This document shows, piece after piece, positions 25,081 to 38,052 of a stretch of 64,000 nucleotides of DNA. The position numbers were made by a program, and so were the translations under genes. Position 1 is the stretch's first letter. The number at the start of each line of letters is the position of its first letter. The stretch is from NCBI RefSeq assembly GCF_003945595.2, contig NW_024104356.1, positions 186,001-250,000 on the forward strand. The letters run 5' to 3'. The notes beneath the pieces are model-generated. The model did not search any database. It had not been told where the DNA came from and saw only the letters and a list, made by a program, of their open reading frames with translations. Origin of the DNA: Pipra filicauda (lineage: Eukaryota; Chordata; Aves; Passeriformes; Pipridae).

Positions 25081-25186
25081 TTGTTTGTTGTTTGCCTTTG
25101 TTTTTTTAAAAAAACAAATGGCTGGAGGAGGATAAGCATTAAAAAAAACCCCCAAAACCAACAAAACAAAACAAAACACAAAACCC
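25081..25186 (+). repeat. Low-complexity T/A tract with palindrome, then (AAAAC)n
   Basis: A perfect 22-bp palindrome at 25097-25118 (TTTG, seven T, seven A, CAAA) is followed by A-rich sequence. From about 25141 there are repeated AAAAC-type units. This fits simple-repeat DNA; an inserted poly(A) is possible but no element body is visible. Confidence 0.75.
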
Positions 25187-26048
25187 CCAACATGCATGTG
25201 AAGCATATTTGTGTCATAACATCTGTTTTCAGCTCTATGCTTTGATTCAGATGTCTCCTCCTCTCTTGTCTGAAGTGACCAGCAGGTCTCAGAGATCAGA
25301 AATCTGGCCAGAGAAAAAACCTGCTTAAAATTGCTTTGTCTTCTCTGCAAAAATGCCCCAGGCTTTGAAGGAATGGCACTTTTCAGCAAAAGTAAATTTA
25401 ATCGAAATTCTCTGACCACCTTCAGACTACTCTCAGTGGCACCAGGCATTGCTGGCAAAACAAAGACATCTTGGCAAAATTACACCATTGAAATTGCCGG
25501 CAGAAGAGCTCAATTTAACACCCACTAATTGTTGCACAATAGTTACAGGAATAATCGGAATTTGTTAATTAGATGCATGCCAATGAGTAATTCAAGACTG
25601 GTTTCAATAATTATTCCTATCTTCCCAATAGGCTGTGGTGGTGATTAGATTGTTGGCTGTTTATCTTCATTTCTGCTTCAAATAGAAAGGAGGTGAGAGA
25701 CATCCATGCAGTGAGCCATGGTACTCCTTAATGAAATCCTGCTCCAAGATGCTGAGACCTGCTTGCCCATGAGTGCTGTTGGTTGTTGCTTTTGACCACA
25801 GAAACATCAGAGACAGTGAAATGGGCTGCCAGCAAGTTCTTGGATCAGCACTGTGCCAGTGAAAATAAATTAATACTTTTTAGTGTGTTTAATTCCTGAA
25901 GGAAGATGTAAGGATGACAAGTGCCACAGATTCAAATCTTCCATTATAACTACAGTGGAGAAAAAAAAAGTTGGAGAACAAAACTCTCCTCCCTGGGACA
26001 TAGCTAAACTCCTTGTCCCCCAACCTGGAGAAATGCCCTCTACTGGCT

Positions 26049-26054
<6 letters not shown>
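25187..26054. other. Non-coding DNA with a TAAT-rich block
   Basis: No coding exon. The part at 25526-25612 carries five TAAT cores, including the palindrome TTAATTAG at 25565-25572, and a C/EBP-like TTGCACAAT at 25532-25540. It has no repeat signature. This is compatible with a homeodomain-bound enhancer, which is an inference only. Confidence 0.45.

Positions 26055-26083
<29 letters not shown>
26055..26083 (+). repeat. Poly(T) run, 29 bases
   Basis: An uninterrupted run of 29 T. A diverged direct repeat 'gaagattca(c/t)catttt' follows at about 26085-26117. The run could be the poly(A) of a minus-strand processed insertion, but no recognisable body lies beside it and CR1 does not end in poly(A). 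Its length is prone to sequencing error. Confidence 0.9.
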
Positions 26084-27509
26084 GGAAGATTCACCATTTT
26101 TGAAGATTCATCATTTCCCAGCTTCAGATCTGATAATTTCTCACCTTCCTTTGGTTAGCTCCTTTAGTGCTGCTTGTCATGCTTTTTTTTGGACCACAGG
26201 GAAAAGATACCTCAGCAAGGCATGAAAATAGAATAGTGGAAGAGAATTACTTTAACTGATGTTCTGAATGCTAAACAGTAAAAATTGCAACCTAAACACA
26301 AAAATGGGGGAAAAACCTGAAAACAAATTGCATTCCATTGCATGATCTGGTCATGTAGCCTTGGGAAGCGAGAGGAGTGCCCAAATATTAGAGAATAAGA
26401 TGGTTTGTGCTGAGAACATAATCCATTTTCAAGTCAACAGCAGTCACAAAATGCTTAATATTTCTGACAGTCAGTGTCCTCATGGACTCAAGGGAACTGT
26501 TGCTACTGAAATAGCCACCTGATGGAAAACAGCAATAGTACAAACTGGTTCTGGGTGGAAAATACTCTAAATGTAGGATTTGCTGAGGGAGTTAAGGAAG
26601 GCAACACACAAGCAGGAGCCAGGAAACATGAAGACTAGTTTTCTTGACAAAGATGTAGGTAAATGGTTGCAAGTTCCAAGACCATATTTTTGTATCTCCC
26701 CTCATAAAACAGCACATTTGAGCGCTCCAGAAACTCCTTGCCTGCCCTGCACTAAAGCACTTGTTTATTTCATGGGATGCAGAAGCCAGGGAAGTGCAAG
26801 GGATAGAGGTGCAAGAAGGCAATGTTAGTGGCAAAGGCATCCTGTTTGCTCAATATGCAACCCCTCTGAGAAGGGGCAATTCTGCTGCACCAGCAGAGAC
26901 CGTTAACAGTTTATGAAAAACACATGAACATGAGTCATTGCTTTCCCTTCATGTTCCCATTGCTGGGAAAGGTAGGGCCCCACAAATTACTCCAAAGCTG
27001 AGTACCATGCCCTACTACTTTTCCCCATTACCTGTTTCCTCTCCTCATGTTCTCAGGTGGCTCCTCTTTCTGCCTCCTGTCTTGCAGCAAGGGAACCAAG
27101 GTATTTGAAAATGTCCTCCCTCTTCTTGGGCCCTAAGCAGAGACATAACTACTTTTCTAGTCTCTCCTCAGTGCACCTCATTCCTTTGCCAGAAGTACTT
27201 CCTCTCTCAGTTGCTCCCTGCTCATTTACATCCCTTACGTCACAATTTCCCTAAATTACAGATGCCAACTGATCTGCCTAGATTAGCAGGACAGACAAGA
27301 TGATCTCCCTGTTCAGTCAATGGAGAGAGACCAGGACCTTCTGGCTGTGCCTTGGGTGACCTGTGTAACCCTCGAGCAGTTTCTCTGTTAACTGCAGAGG
27401 GAGCTGAAAGCCAGCAGGATGCTAATTTATCTGCCTGAGGTGAGATAGAACTGTACCATTGCATGGGCAAGACTGGACACTTCAGACTAAGACATCCAAC
27501 ATAGCAACA
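26084..27509. other. Unique non-coding DNA
   Basis: No repeat or exon supported. Frames of about 82 codons at 26580-26840 are open on both strands simultaneously. Confidence 0.6.
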
Positions 27510-28499
27510 TTTGAACAGATCACAAGAGGGGTTCCACAGGGCTCCATCTTAGGCCCAGTGCTCTTCAACATCTTCCTAAATTACTTGGACACAGGACTGG
27601 AGGGGATAGTGAGCAAGTTTGCAAATGACACAAAACTGGGAGGAGCTGTTGACTCCTTTGAAGGCAGGGAGGCCTTGCAAAGAGAGCTTCAGCAAATTAG
27701 AGCACTGGGCAATCACCAACCATATGAAGTTCAACAAGGAAAAGTGCCAGATTCTGCACCTTGGATCAGGTAACCCGAGCTGTTCATACAGACTGGGGAA
27801 TGAGATGCTGGAAAGCAGTGCCACAGAAAGGGACCTGGGGGTCCTGGTCGATGGCAAATTGAATGAGTCAGCAGTGCCCTGGCAGCCAGGAGGGCCAACC
27901 GTGTCCTGGTGGCATCAGGCAAAGCATCGCCAGCCAGTCAAGGGAGGGGATTGTCCCGCTCTGCTCTGTGCTGGTGCGGCCTCACCTTGAATATTGTGTG
28001 CGGTTTTGGGCTCCACAATATAAGAAAGATATAAAGCTCTTAGAGAGCATCCAAAGGAGGGCAACAAAGATGGTGAAGGGCCTTGAGGGGAAGCCGTATG
28101 AGGAGCAGCTGGGGGCACTTGGTCTGTTCAGCCTGGAGGAGACTGAGGGGAGACCTCATTGCAGTTACAATTTCCTTGTGAGGGAAAGAGGAGGGGCAGG
28201 CACTGATCTCTTCTCTCTGGTGATCAGTGACAGGAACTGAGGGAATGGCCTGAAGCTGTGTCAGGGGAAGTTTAGTTTGCGTATTAGAAAAAGGTTCTTT
28301 ACCCAGGGAGTGGTTGAGCACTGGAACAGGCTCCCCAGGGAAGTGGTCACAGTACCAAGCCTGACAGCGTTCAAGAGTCATTTGAATGATACTCTGGGGC
28401 ACATGGTGTGACTCTTGGGGAAGGTCCTGTGCAGGGCTAAAGGTGGGACTTGATGTTCCTTGTGGGTCCCTTCTAACTCAGCATATTCTGTGATTCTGT
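27510..28499 (+). repeat. CR1 LINE, 5'-truncated, with decayed reverse-transcriptase C-terminus
   Basis: Begins within the reverse transcriptase of CR1 ORF2 ([18 protein letters not shown] palm motif), runs through the thumb and C-terminal region ([19 protein letters not shown]) to the termination region (DLFSLVISD), and ends with the 3' hallmark 'gcatattctgtgattctgt'. The conserved FADD box reads FAND at 27618-27629, so the first catalytic aspartate is lost. At least two frameshifts split the coding sequence, since consecutive parts lie in all three frames. It cannot encode an active enzyme. The 5' edge is approximate because the first 30-40 bases are diverged. Confidence 0.95.
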
Positions 28500-30656
28500 T
28501 CCAAACAAGCAGCAGAGAAGAGAACATACGAAACTGACTCAAGGGGGGGGGAAACAGGCAAACAATTGCCCCTTGTTGAAATTTATGCTTTTCTTCTTAT
28601 ACTTCCATAAGGAATCTGAAGATAGCCAAAAGCATGGAAAGTAGAGGTTCCCCAGAGACAGGGGAACAGAGACAATCTCAATTCATGAAGCCCCAGTGGA
28701 TTTTGCTAACCCCGAACTTACCACCATGAGACTCAAACCTCTCCTTTTCTGTTCATCTGTACTACAAAAGGAGTAGAACTTTCTAGTTGTCTTATGCCTT
28801 TTTGTATTGCCATCTCTTGCTCCCTCACTATCATTATGAAAACACACTTTACAAGAACTGTTAAACAGAGGCAAACTTAGGGACACATGTTGGAATTAAG
28901 GGTTCTGACATGACACTAAAAGTTCAAAGATTTTCTGCAGCCTGCTCTTGGTCCCAATCAAATGGGAGGTTTTGCAGAGTCCAAAGACCAAAACTTCTTC
29001 CCCACCCCTAGTCAAATAAAAAAACAGTAACATTCTGGCCCACCTCTTTTAGGGTGGGGTGCTGGGGTAATTACCTACTGACTTCTGCTGCTTCAGCCCT
29101 GCCCCTGGAGAATCCATGATATACCAGTGGCCTCACTACTGCTCAGAATTAACTCCTTGTCTCTCCACTCCCTTCTCTGCCAGCTAGGAAGATAGATGTA
29201 TGAATACTCTGAGGAGGAACTCACGGAGTTTCTAGCTCTAATTTTTCCCTGACCTTAGAAAACTTATAAGTTGTCCTGTAGTGTACAAAGAAACTCTTCT
29301 CTAAGCACCCTGTTTCCTCTGTCTTAAAGTTGAAACTAGATGGAAGCAAAAAATTAAAATAAACCAAGCATCAACTACTCACTGGCCAAATAATGGACAA
29401 ATGGACTCGGGCATTTTGAGAGGGATAGAAGTAATACAGCTGGAAGAGAAGGCTGATAGACACAAACTGGCTGACACTGAAGGGTCTGAAGAGATTTTAT
29501 AGATCACCCCAGAACAGGACATTTTTCTTCTATGAATCAGCATAGAAACCTTTCTGTAGAACTCAATGCAACATGTGCTTGGTCTAAATACCCCACAGAA
29601 TTCTTTATTTTCTATTTTCTATGATCTAGAGGCATAAACTGCCTTGTTCTTCTCTGTTTGATCTGAGATAGCCAGTTCTTTCCCACAATGTGTGATTGTC
29701 TTTGACTTTCTGCCTCTAGTTTAAATGGCTACAATAATCCTGAACACAGCTCTCTACATTTCAGCAGACACAGGTCATGCAGTAGTGACATTTTTGATAA
29801 CTGTTTATCGATTGTTACTCTGGGAATCAGGGGATGTCAAGGGATTTCCCACTCAAGATTTCCCCACCTTCCCCAAAATTATGTTGGATGGAAAGGAGCA
29901 ACAAAATCCAACATAAATATAAAGCACACTTTTGGCTAACATCTGAAATGCCTTCAGATATCATCTAAAGTTACACACACATGTCCCCAGTGAAGCCTGA
30001 AACAAAGCTCTCAGAAAAGACAGGATTAATTCGAGGTCAGAAGGGCTTTGCTTTCTGTCATAACATTGCCATGATGTAGTACCAAACTCATTACTTACCG
30101 TGACATGAAGCTAAGAGACTAAAGAATGGTTTAGAGTATGTTAGTTCATTCTCCCCTTCCACTGCAATATCTTCTCTTGAGGATGGCAGCAAACAATCTA
30201 AACAAGAACTTGTGTGTATGGAACAACTTAGTCCCCATGAAAACAATATGGGGACATTGGGGATTTCTGTGAGATGTTATGTTTTTGTTGTATCCAAATT
30301 GCCTACAGATTTTTCTACATGTCAGTCTTGGTTCGGAGGGGGCTGTGTTCTGTAATTAAGCCAAGTTGATTAGACAGTTTCAGAGAAGGGAAACTAGTTC
30401 ACAATATGTCGTCTGACCTTTTCTGCTTTTTTTCCTCAGCTCTGATCAGCTGAGAAGCAATTCTGAACTTTTCAAAACAATTTGTTCTTCAATTTGGAAT
30501 AATGACAGTAAATAGTTCTTTAAATAGCCTCATTTGTCAGCTGTCCACTGGGATTAGTTAACATTACAGAGCTGATCTCCTTTAACTAGATACTTAACCT
30601 GTCTACTGCTGACCTTCTATATGATCCCAGGTAGATACTCTCAGAGGGTCTTGGGT
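28500..30656. other. Unique non-coding DNA
   Basis: No repeat or exon supported. Frames are all under 70 codons. Confidence 0.65.
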
Positions 30657-30694
30657 TCACCAATTATAAAGTCGGAAGGGACGACTCTAATTTT
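30657..30694 (-). repeat. Possible CR1 3'-end relic, minus strand
   Basis: The sequence 'aattataaagtcggaaggg' followed by 'acgactctaa' loosely resembles the reverse complement of a CR1 tail ('gaatcatagaat…ttggaagggacc'). The match is short and diverged and may be coincidence. Confidence 0.25.
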
Positions 30695-33600
30695 TTAGTT
30701 CTGCAACATTGAGGCTTGAGGATTTCCATGAATTCAACCCTTTTTCAGAGTACCAACTAGAAAAAGACACCTCATACTCAGCAAAATACTTCTTGGGCCG
30801 GAGGTTGCACCATCAAAATTTGGTTGCTTTGGGAATAAGTAATATTTTTTCCCTGATCATTTGCTCCTTCTTTTGGGTCTAGCTGTGTGTTACCTCAACC
30901 TCTACAAATGAGCTGCTGTTATCTATGAATTCTCTGTCTAGTTTTTCTTGTCTATATAAATAAAGACTTAGAATCAAAGTTGTGCTTGTGAGCTGTGTAT
31001 GAACAAGCACATTCTGCCAACAATAGGAGATTAAAAAAAAGCTACCAGGTTCAAGTTGTTTTGAGTATAATGCTCATGCATAATATCACCCCAAAAACTT
31101 CAGGACTTCTGTGATTGTGTCAACCTCATGAAGTTCACACTGAACTCCTTGTACACTGTCTGATTAATCTAAGCATACACTGCAGATGCTTCTGACATTT
31201 ATGAAGATACAGCAGCCTCTGTAGAGCAACAGGAATACAACAAAAGACCTCAAAATCCACCTACAGTAGAAGACTGGATGAGAAAAAGGAGTGTAGCCAG
31301 GAAAAAAACCCTGTTATTTACATATCTCACTGTATAGCAACTACATTCTGCCATTGTTACTGGCCCTCTGCGAAGCTGGATGTCTTGAACAATGCCTCAG
31401 TATATGGGATACAAACTCTGCTCCCTCCTGCTTCTCAGCTATCCTTGATCGCCCACTTCCAGGTGCTGATTTCCAGATTAAGGGAGTCTTTATTTTAGAC
31501 TTTTCACACGCTGTCAACGTGGTGTTTGATTACATCAGTAGAGGCCAAATATCAGTGCTTAGTGCAAATAAAGAGATTTTTTAAGCGAGGAGATCTATTT
31601 TTGTCACTTCCTCCTGTGGGCAGGTTATCAAGATGACCTGCAAACAGCATTGCAGCAAAGAACAGCTCACTGTTTCAGGAGGTGAGGGGAGACAGATGGT
31701 ATTTATGGTGTGTCATAAACAGTGAAGGACTCTGGACAATATCCTAACAAATACTCTAAAAAGAAGGTGCCAGACTCTCATAACTCAACATACAGGCTGT
31801 CATCCTTTCTCTCCTGCTTTGTGATCTAGATAAGCTTTGCCTTTTAGTATTGCCACAATGAACTCAGCTATAAGGACAAATTTTGTGGTCACAGACAAGG
31901 GATGCTGAAGGACTATTTATGAGCAGGACACATGCAGTAATCCAGAGAAGGGGGTATGGTTGTCTTCAGGCTGGGATGCCTTACCAGGCCTGCACCTACC
32001 TCTCAGAGACATTTTTCCAGTTGTGGTATCAATCATGGACCCAGCAGGCCCCATTGGCCCTACCTTAGCATGGTGTAGTGTCAAAAAACAGAACTTAGCT
32101 GTAATTCTGGGTTTGATGACCTCCCACAGAGAGGTGGACTCAAGTGGTGCAGTGCTTGGCTCCAGGTTCAGACTTCTCTGAGATTTTTATCTCTGCATGA
32201 TGGATGCAGAAGAGTGTTTGGAGGACAGTCTTCACGGGGAACTGTGCCCATGGGTGTCACTGCCTCTCAGCAGACCTGTGAGGGTGGGAGAGAGACAGAT
32301 GTTGAAGACATCACCAGACAAAGGCAGTTAGCGCTGACATCTGGAAGACAACCCATGCTTTGTCCTGAAAAAATGGTTCCTTTTCCCTAGCACTGGGGGT
32401 TGCCATCATCCCCTCCTCATTTTTGGGTTGGTGCTGGCCAGTCCAGCCTCCAGACTGACAAAACCCGCTGTCCGTTGTCCTCTAAGTCCGTCAGAGGGAA
32501 AGAGTATCATCATCTTCTTGACACAGTGGTCGCCTTCCTCCCAGACTCAAACAGGCCCAGGAGAGGAGCCTTCAGACTGCCTTTCTACTTGGACTTTCTC
32601 CAGGGAGACCACTAGGCCAGACAGCGACTGCTGTCATGAGCAGGGTGTTTCTACCGGGAGTGCTGACAGCCTGTTTTCATCAGCTCTGAATGGAAAAATT
32701 GTTTGGAAAAAGGCCTGAAATGTTTATCAAAGAACCACGGCATTTAGTGTAAATTATGAAATGATGGCAAATTAATCTAAAACCCACCATTGCTGCTATC
32801 AGGAATCATGTTCTGTAACAGTGGTGCTATGGTCAGTTGGCCTGTGTGTAGTGGTTTCATAGGCAACTTTTGTCTTTCAGCTAAAATGCAGCTGCTTCTG
32901 GGTGCATCAGTGGCTCTGCAGGGCACCAGCTGCACTGTGGAGTGTGGCGTTCAGAGGTGACCATTGCATTGTTCGTGGCTACTTCGTGCTGCTGCATCTG
33001 CCCATGGCCTTTGGCAGCCTTTTGCCTTACACTGTTGAGTTTCTCATGACAGGGACCAGCCTGTTGTTTTGTGATGTGATGAGGATTAATAACCTTCATC
33101 ATGGTTCATGATGTAAACATGAGACCGTCTGGGATATAAGGATTAAAGGCCACAAGGAGAAGAGCTCTTTGAATGTCTTGTGGTAACCACAGGGAAATCT
33201 TTCCTTTCCTCAGCAGTCAGGAGTTCAGGCTGTTCTAACAAATAATACCCCTCAGGCCTTTCTGACTCATTTGCAGAGCAGTAATTAGGAAAGAAGGGTT
33301 TCCTTCACTCAATAGGCATCACTATTGCTTGTGAAGCCCTTCTGGGAATGTGTGTAACTTCTGTGCACACAAAAAAGGTTTTAATCTTGCATAGGCTGTA
33401 GCAATCATATGTAAAACATGTAAAAATGCATTTTTAAAGTTATTCTTCTAGTTCTTATGGGCCAAGACTAACTTCTAAACTGAGAACTGAGTGTAGTGTT
33501 GTGGTGTGATATTTCATTTCAGTTTGCAGACAGCCTACAGCTATCAGTCACAGGGCCACACTTTCCACTCACCTTTGGATGTCAGTGTGGTGGCAGGTCT

Positions 33601-34259
33601 ACACACCCTGGAGACATCACTGACCATTTTCAAGGGCAGAGTGGGTAGAAATGAGAAATCATGTAGTAGAGAAAGGAAGAATGAAGGCAGATTCACCAAG
33701 CCTTTCTTGTACCTGTGATCAGTGTATCTCTAAAGATGCCTAGGACGGATGTGACATTGAAACTCATGGTCTGGGGCTGAGCAGAAAAACTAGTCTTTTT
33801 TTTCTGAATGAGAAGGAGAATCATGGTTAAGGCAGAGAGAGTTCAGTATTTTGCTTGGAGATTTCCCCAATGCCTAGAGCTGACCAAACTGTCTCACCAT
33901 GCCTAGACAGGAGCCATGTGCAAGTGGAGCACTGGTGGCATGAAAGCATCTCTCGCCAACTCCGCTCAGCTTGCTGCCCTCCACCCATCGCTCTGGACCT
34001 ATCAAGCCAAGAGTTCATTAGGTTTCACTTCTGCTTTGCCCTTGCTGGTAAGCATTTGCCCAGAGATGAGGTTGCTGCGGAGGTGTTGTGTCTGAGGTTG
34101 GAGGGAGGGCAGGAGGGAAAGCTATTGTTGCTCTTATCACACTGTGAGATTTGTTACATTCCGAGGAAATCATCTGCTACTTGGCTTTCCCCACTTTCCT
34201 GGCCACCGTGAGGCTTTAGGACAATCCCTAATCTGTTCCCTTGTGAACACTGAAGGCCT
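30695..34259. other. Unique non-coding DNA
   Basis: A 3.5-kb stretch in which I see no repeat element or credible exon. Frames of 60-118 codons lack domains. A purine-rich 'ggttggagggagggcagg' patch lies near 34096-34115. Confidence 0.6.
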
Positions 34260-35560
34260 TTCTTGTGGGAAACAAGTTTGCAAATTCAGTTGTTTCTATC
34301 AAAGATGAGAGAACATCCAAGCAGTGCCAGACAGTACAAGCTTCCCCCACAGGCACTCTGTCTCTGGCATCCCACACTGATCTATCACCACCAAGACCCA
34401 CAGCACAAGCCAGCATCCCTGTCCCAAGCAGCCACCTCCTCCGCCTCCCCCTCTGCTCATAGCCTGCGTTCCTGGCTGCCTACCTCTCCTCCTCTCCAGC
34501 AGAGTTGCCAGCGAAGAGAGACACAGTAAAAAGCCTGGGAAAAGCTGGCACTGACTTTTCTCTCCCCTGTGCATAAAAGAGCACGTGCAGGCACACAAAC
34601 CCGTGGGCTTGAACCTGTGACTGGGACTCATATCCCACTTGGTGGAGTGGCTGCAATCCCTGAGCTATGCAGGGCTCTTGCTGGCAATAGCAGTGGAGCA
34701 GGGGTAGTGTCTTGGTGGGGTGGGGTAAGAAAGGTGGCACTTCGGGAGCAGCACAATGCTGAAGTGGCAGTGAGGACTGGGGTCCTGATTTCTGCCCCCT
34801 GATCCTCCTTATCATCTTCTCCTGCCCCTCTCCAAACCTGCCCTTCCTCTCCTTAACATGCAGTGCTTTGCACTCCCTCTTTGCCCTGGGGAAGCAACCA
34901 CCCAAGAAGCAAGGCATTGGGGAACCAGGAGGAGCATCTCTTGGTGCTACCAAAATCATTACCACGTTGCTCCTGAAGCCTTGGCTTTGGGTATTGAAGA
35001 ACACTGCTCACTGGCCCTGCCTCCCCAGGGGCCACTTCTGCCACCACCTAAGCCCTCATCTCTTCTTGCAAATCTCTTCAACAGAGTTCAAATCCAAAGA
35101 TTTTGGACATTTTCCATGCCCCCCCATCTTGCCCTTCACACCTTGATCATGACTTTGCATATCAGCCCCTTGTCAGAGGGCAAGGGGAAAACTGGCTTCC
35201 ACCAGCCTTTCCTCCTCCCACCTCTCACTTGGTGAGCAAACCTGGCCCCCTCACTCCAGCTGCATCAGAGATGAGGATCAAAGGATCACCCTTAGCTTTC
35301 TCCTCAAGGTCCTGCTGCAACACCACATGCACATCTGGTTGTGGTTTCCCTTGGGAGGGCTCCAGATAGTTGCTGTGTTATCATCTCATCTACTCAGCCT
35401 CCATTCCCTCTCCGCCTTCACCTGCTCCCTTCCTCCCTGCCCACCCCTGGCCACCACATTACTGATGTTCCCCTCCTCTGCCACCTTCAGACACCACTGG
35501 CTCATGGCCAGGGAGGGGACAGAGGAGGCGCCGTGGCTTCATGTAGAGGTGAGTTGAAAT
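34260..35560. other. Pyrimidine-skewed non-coding segment
   Basis: The plus strand is clearly enriched in C and T, most strongly at 34345-34500 and 35040-35480, with many CCTCC and CCCTC blocks. Because stop codons are AT-rich, this composition leaves long open frames on both strands (up to 174 codons, minus, 34480-35004; 125 codons, plus, 34858-35235). None shows a domain, and they overlap heavily, so no gene is called. Confidence 0.55.
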
Positions 35561-36906
35561 ATTGTGGGGTCAGGAGGTAATGAGAAAAGCTTGCATTTCT
35601 CTCTTATCTCCCACCCAAGGCTCTCGTCGGAGGGCCTGAGGATGTGGGATAGAGCTCGAAACTGAATCACTCCTTGAAGATTTCTACTGTACCAATGGAT
35701 AGAGGGCTCTGGGTGGAAGAGGCAGCTTAATTTTGTGTTCCCTAATTCTCCTCAGTCTGGATCTGAGCAAGCCTTAGTGAAATTGGACAGGAGAGAGAAA
35801 ATGCATGCAAAATCCCTAATGCCATGGCAGGTGGCAGTGACAGAAATGGAAAAGAAAGCAAACCATCAGGAGTGCTTGTAAGAGGCACAAGGCTCAGGAG
35901 AGTGGGTAGGAGTTGATTGTTTGCTGGTAAATCACACTGGGTTTCATGGTGAAGCAACTAGGGTTGCCTTAAAACCCACCCATTAATTCAGTGGGATTTA
36001 ATGTCTTCCAGTGAGTAAATACCACCTTACTTTGTTAAGTGGTCCTCATCAAAGTATTGGCAAAATTACAACATTTTTTCATAAATCCAGCAAATTGCAG
36101 TCTGCCTACAGCCATCCACTGGAGTCTTCCTTGTCCTACTGTAATTGAACTTTGTTGTGGGGGAGGGAAATGGGCTTACATTTTTTATTGATGGGTGTGT
36201 TTTATGGGAGATCTGTCATCTGGAAGTGACAGTGCCAATTAGGGTTTCATGTTTTCATGTGAGTTGCAGAGTCTTCGAAAGCAGAAAAAAGAAGGAGATG
36301 TAAGTAAGCCAAGCTATTTAGAGTGGTAGATCTGGGGAAGAGCAAAAGGGGAAATACCTTGGTTGCCATCTGCAGCTGTGGAACTGTCCCTCTGTCCTTC
36401 TTTCCCCCTACCAAAACACACACACACATTCCCCAACATGTGCTTAGTGAAGATCAGAGGTTTATTTATCACTGCCCTAATCACACCTTTCCCCAGCCAT
36501 GCAAGTAAGGCTCATGACTGCACACAAGGTATTGTGTGGTCTTCTCCTACATGTTTCCATAGGTGTGAAGCAAACACCTTCTGAAGGGAACTCCTCAGGG
36601 CTATCTCTCTTGGGTCACTCTCTGTGATACAGGCAATTTGAAAACACAATGTTTTGGGAAGGAAAGGAACAAAAGTCTAAGATGCTCCCTGGTAGTGTCT
36701 TATAATATGGTGATTTTAATTCACCCAGCAAAGGACAATGAGCATGATAGGTGTGCTTGGTTTGGAAGCATCTCCATTATATTAGTGATGGGACAAGGGA
36801 ACGAGAAGGAGGGAAAGATACTGTATTTCCGGGCAATCTTAATCCTTGGGATTTACTGTCTTGAGCCAAGTGTCTGATGGCAGATGCAGCAGCAACCTCC
36901 AAAAAT
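35561..36906. other. Unique non-coding DNA with short (CA)n
   Basis: Only a short CA repeat (about 36414-36427) stands out. No exon or retroelement recognised. Confidence 0.6.
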
Positions 36907-36948
36907 CCAGAGGCAAAGTTTTACTTTCCAGAGGCAAAACTTTACTTT
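36907..36948 (+). repeat. 21-bp tandem duplication
   Basis: The unit 'ccagaggcaaagttttac' plus TTT occurs twice in a row, with two mismatches in the second copy. It is a local slippage duplication somewhat older than the one at 6067. Confidence 0.92.
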
Positions 36949-38052
36949 CCAATCTTTAAGCATCCTGGGTGCGCACTGAGACTGCTGACAGACTCTCCCT
37001 CCTTCTTTGCTGTGTCTCCACAGCTAGCAGCTCTGCCTCTGTCCACAAAGACCCTCCAGACTCCTTGCATGAGGGCCATCAGCCAGCTTCACGGGCTAGA
37101 TGGCAAATTTAGCAATCTGGGCAGAGGGGCAGGGAGTGTGGAGCGTGGCAGTGTGCTTTGAGAGCCAGGCTGCTCCCATTTATGGGAGGGATGGGTGCTC
37201 AGGATTTATGCTGCTGAACACAAAAAATAAATACTTGTTTTCCACATGCTTTGCTAGTCAGTGTGTGCTACCCAGCTGATCCATCAACCTCCTTTGACTT
37301 GTCACTACAACACTGAAGTGCACGTAGAGTGAGCGCTCCCACATGGGGATGAGAGAAGGTTCCGTTTGCCATGACATGTTGAAATACCCCTCTGAGCCAT
37401 CTCCTAATACAGGCAGTTTGGTACAGCATTGCCTTGCTGCTGTGAACCATCACTTCCAGCTTGGACTTAAATGTCCATTTTTATCTTTCCCTGTGACACA
37501 GCATATCTCTTTTGGTAGGCTCAGCTAACTGTGGGCCAGCACAGGACTTTGCTCCTTTGGGGCAGATAGGACACTCTCTTTGGCAGGATTTCAGAGCTGC
37601 TGGCCATCATGGGTGGCAGAGGAGGAGTCCCTTTTGGCAAAGTAGATCTGATGCTGTCTTACCCATCACCCTTTGCTTGGCTGTTTCACTGTGTTTCCCC
37701 TGGAGCACTCTATTAATAGCCCTGTTTCCAAACAACACTGGCACTAATCATAATTTATTGGGACTTAAATGACATGTCTGACAATGACATTGACTGCTGG
37801 TGTTTGAGTATCAAGCAGGAATTTTAATGAGAAAAGGAGTAAAATGAATAATGTGTTAAAAGGCAGATGTGTTTTACCGTGCTTGTGTTTAAACTAGATG
37901 ATGAAGAGTGTGATTAAAGTTTATCTGCACACTAAGATGGATGAGTTAGTTGATTCCCTTGAAGGCCAGGTGGCCCAGAGTATTCGTTCTTGCTTGCTGG
38001 GACTGGACAGCTCTGAACCTGTGCCTGTGGGAAAGTCATGAAATATGAAACA
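36949..38052. other. Unique non-coding DNA
   Basis: No repeat or exon recognised up to the edge of the CR1 copy. Confidence 0.6.

Noticed and set aside
24657..25458. Two overlapping minus-strand frames of about 186 codons
   Set aside because: They overlap in different frames, contain low-complexity runs (the poly-T/AAAAC tract) and show no domain.
29595..29632. CR1-tail-like 'attttctatgatctag'
   Set aside because: A short AT-rich string without the preceding 'ccttccaa' block typical of CR1 ends.
34480..35004. 174-codon minus-strand frame
   Set aside because: Explained by pyrimidine-rich composition that depletes stop codons; opposite-strand frames are open in the same place.
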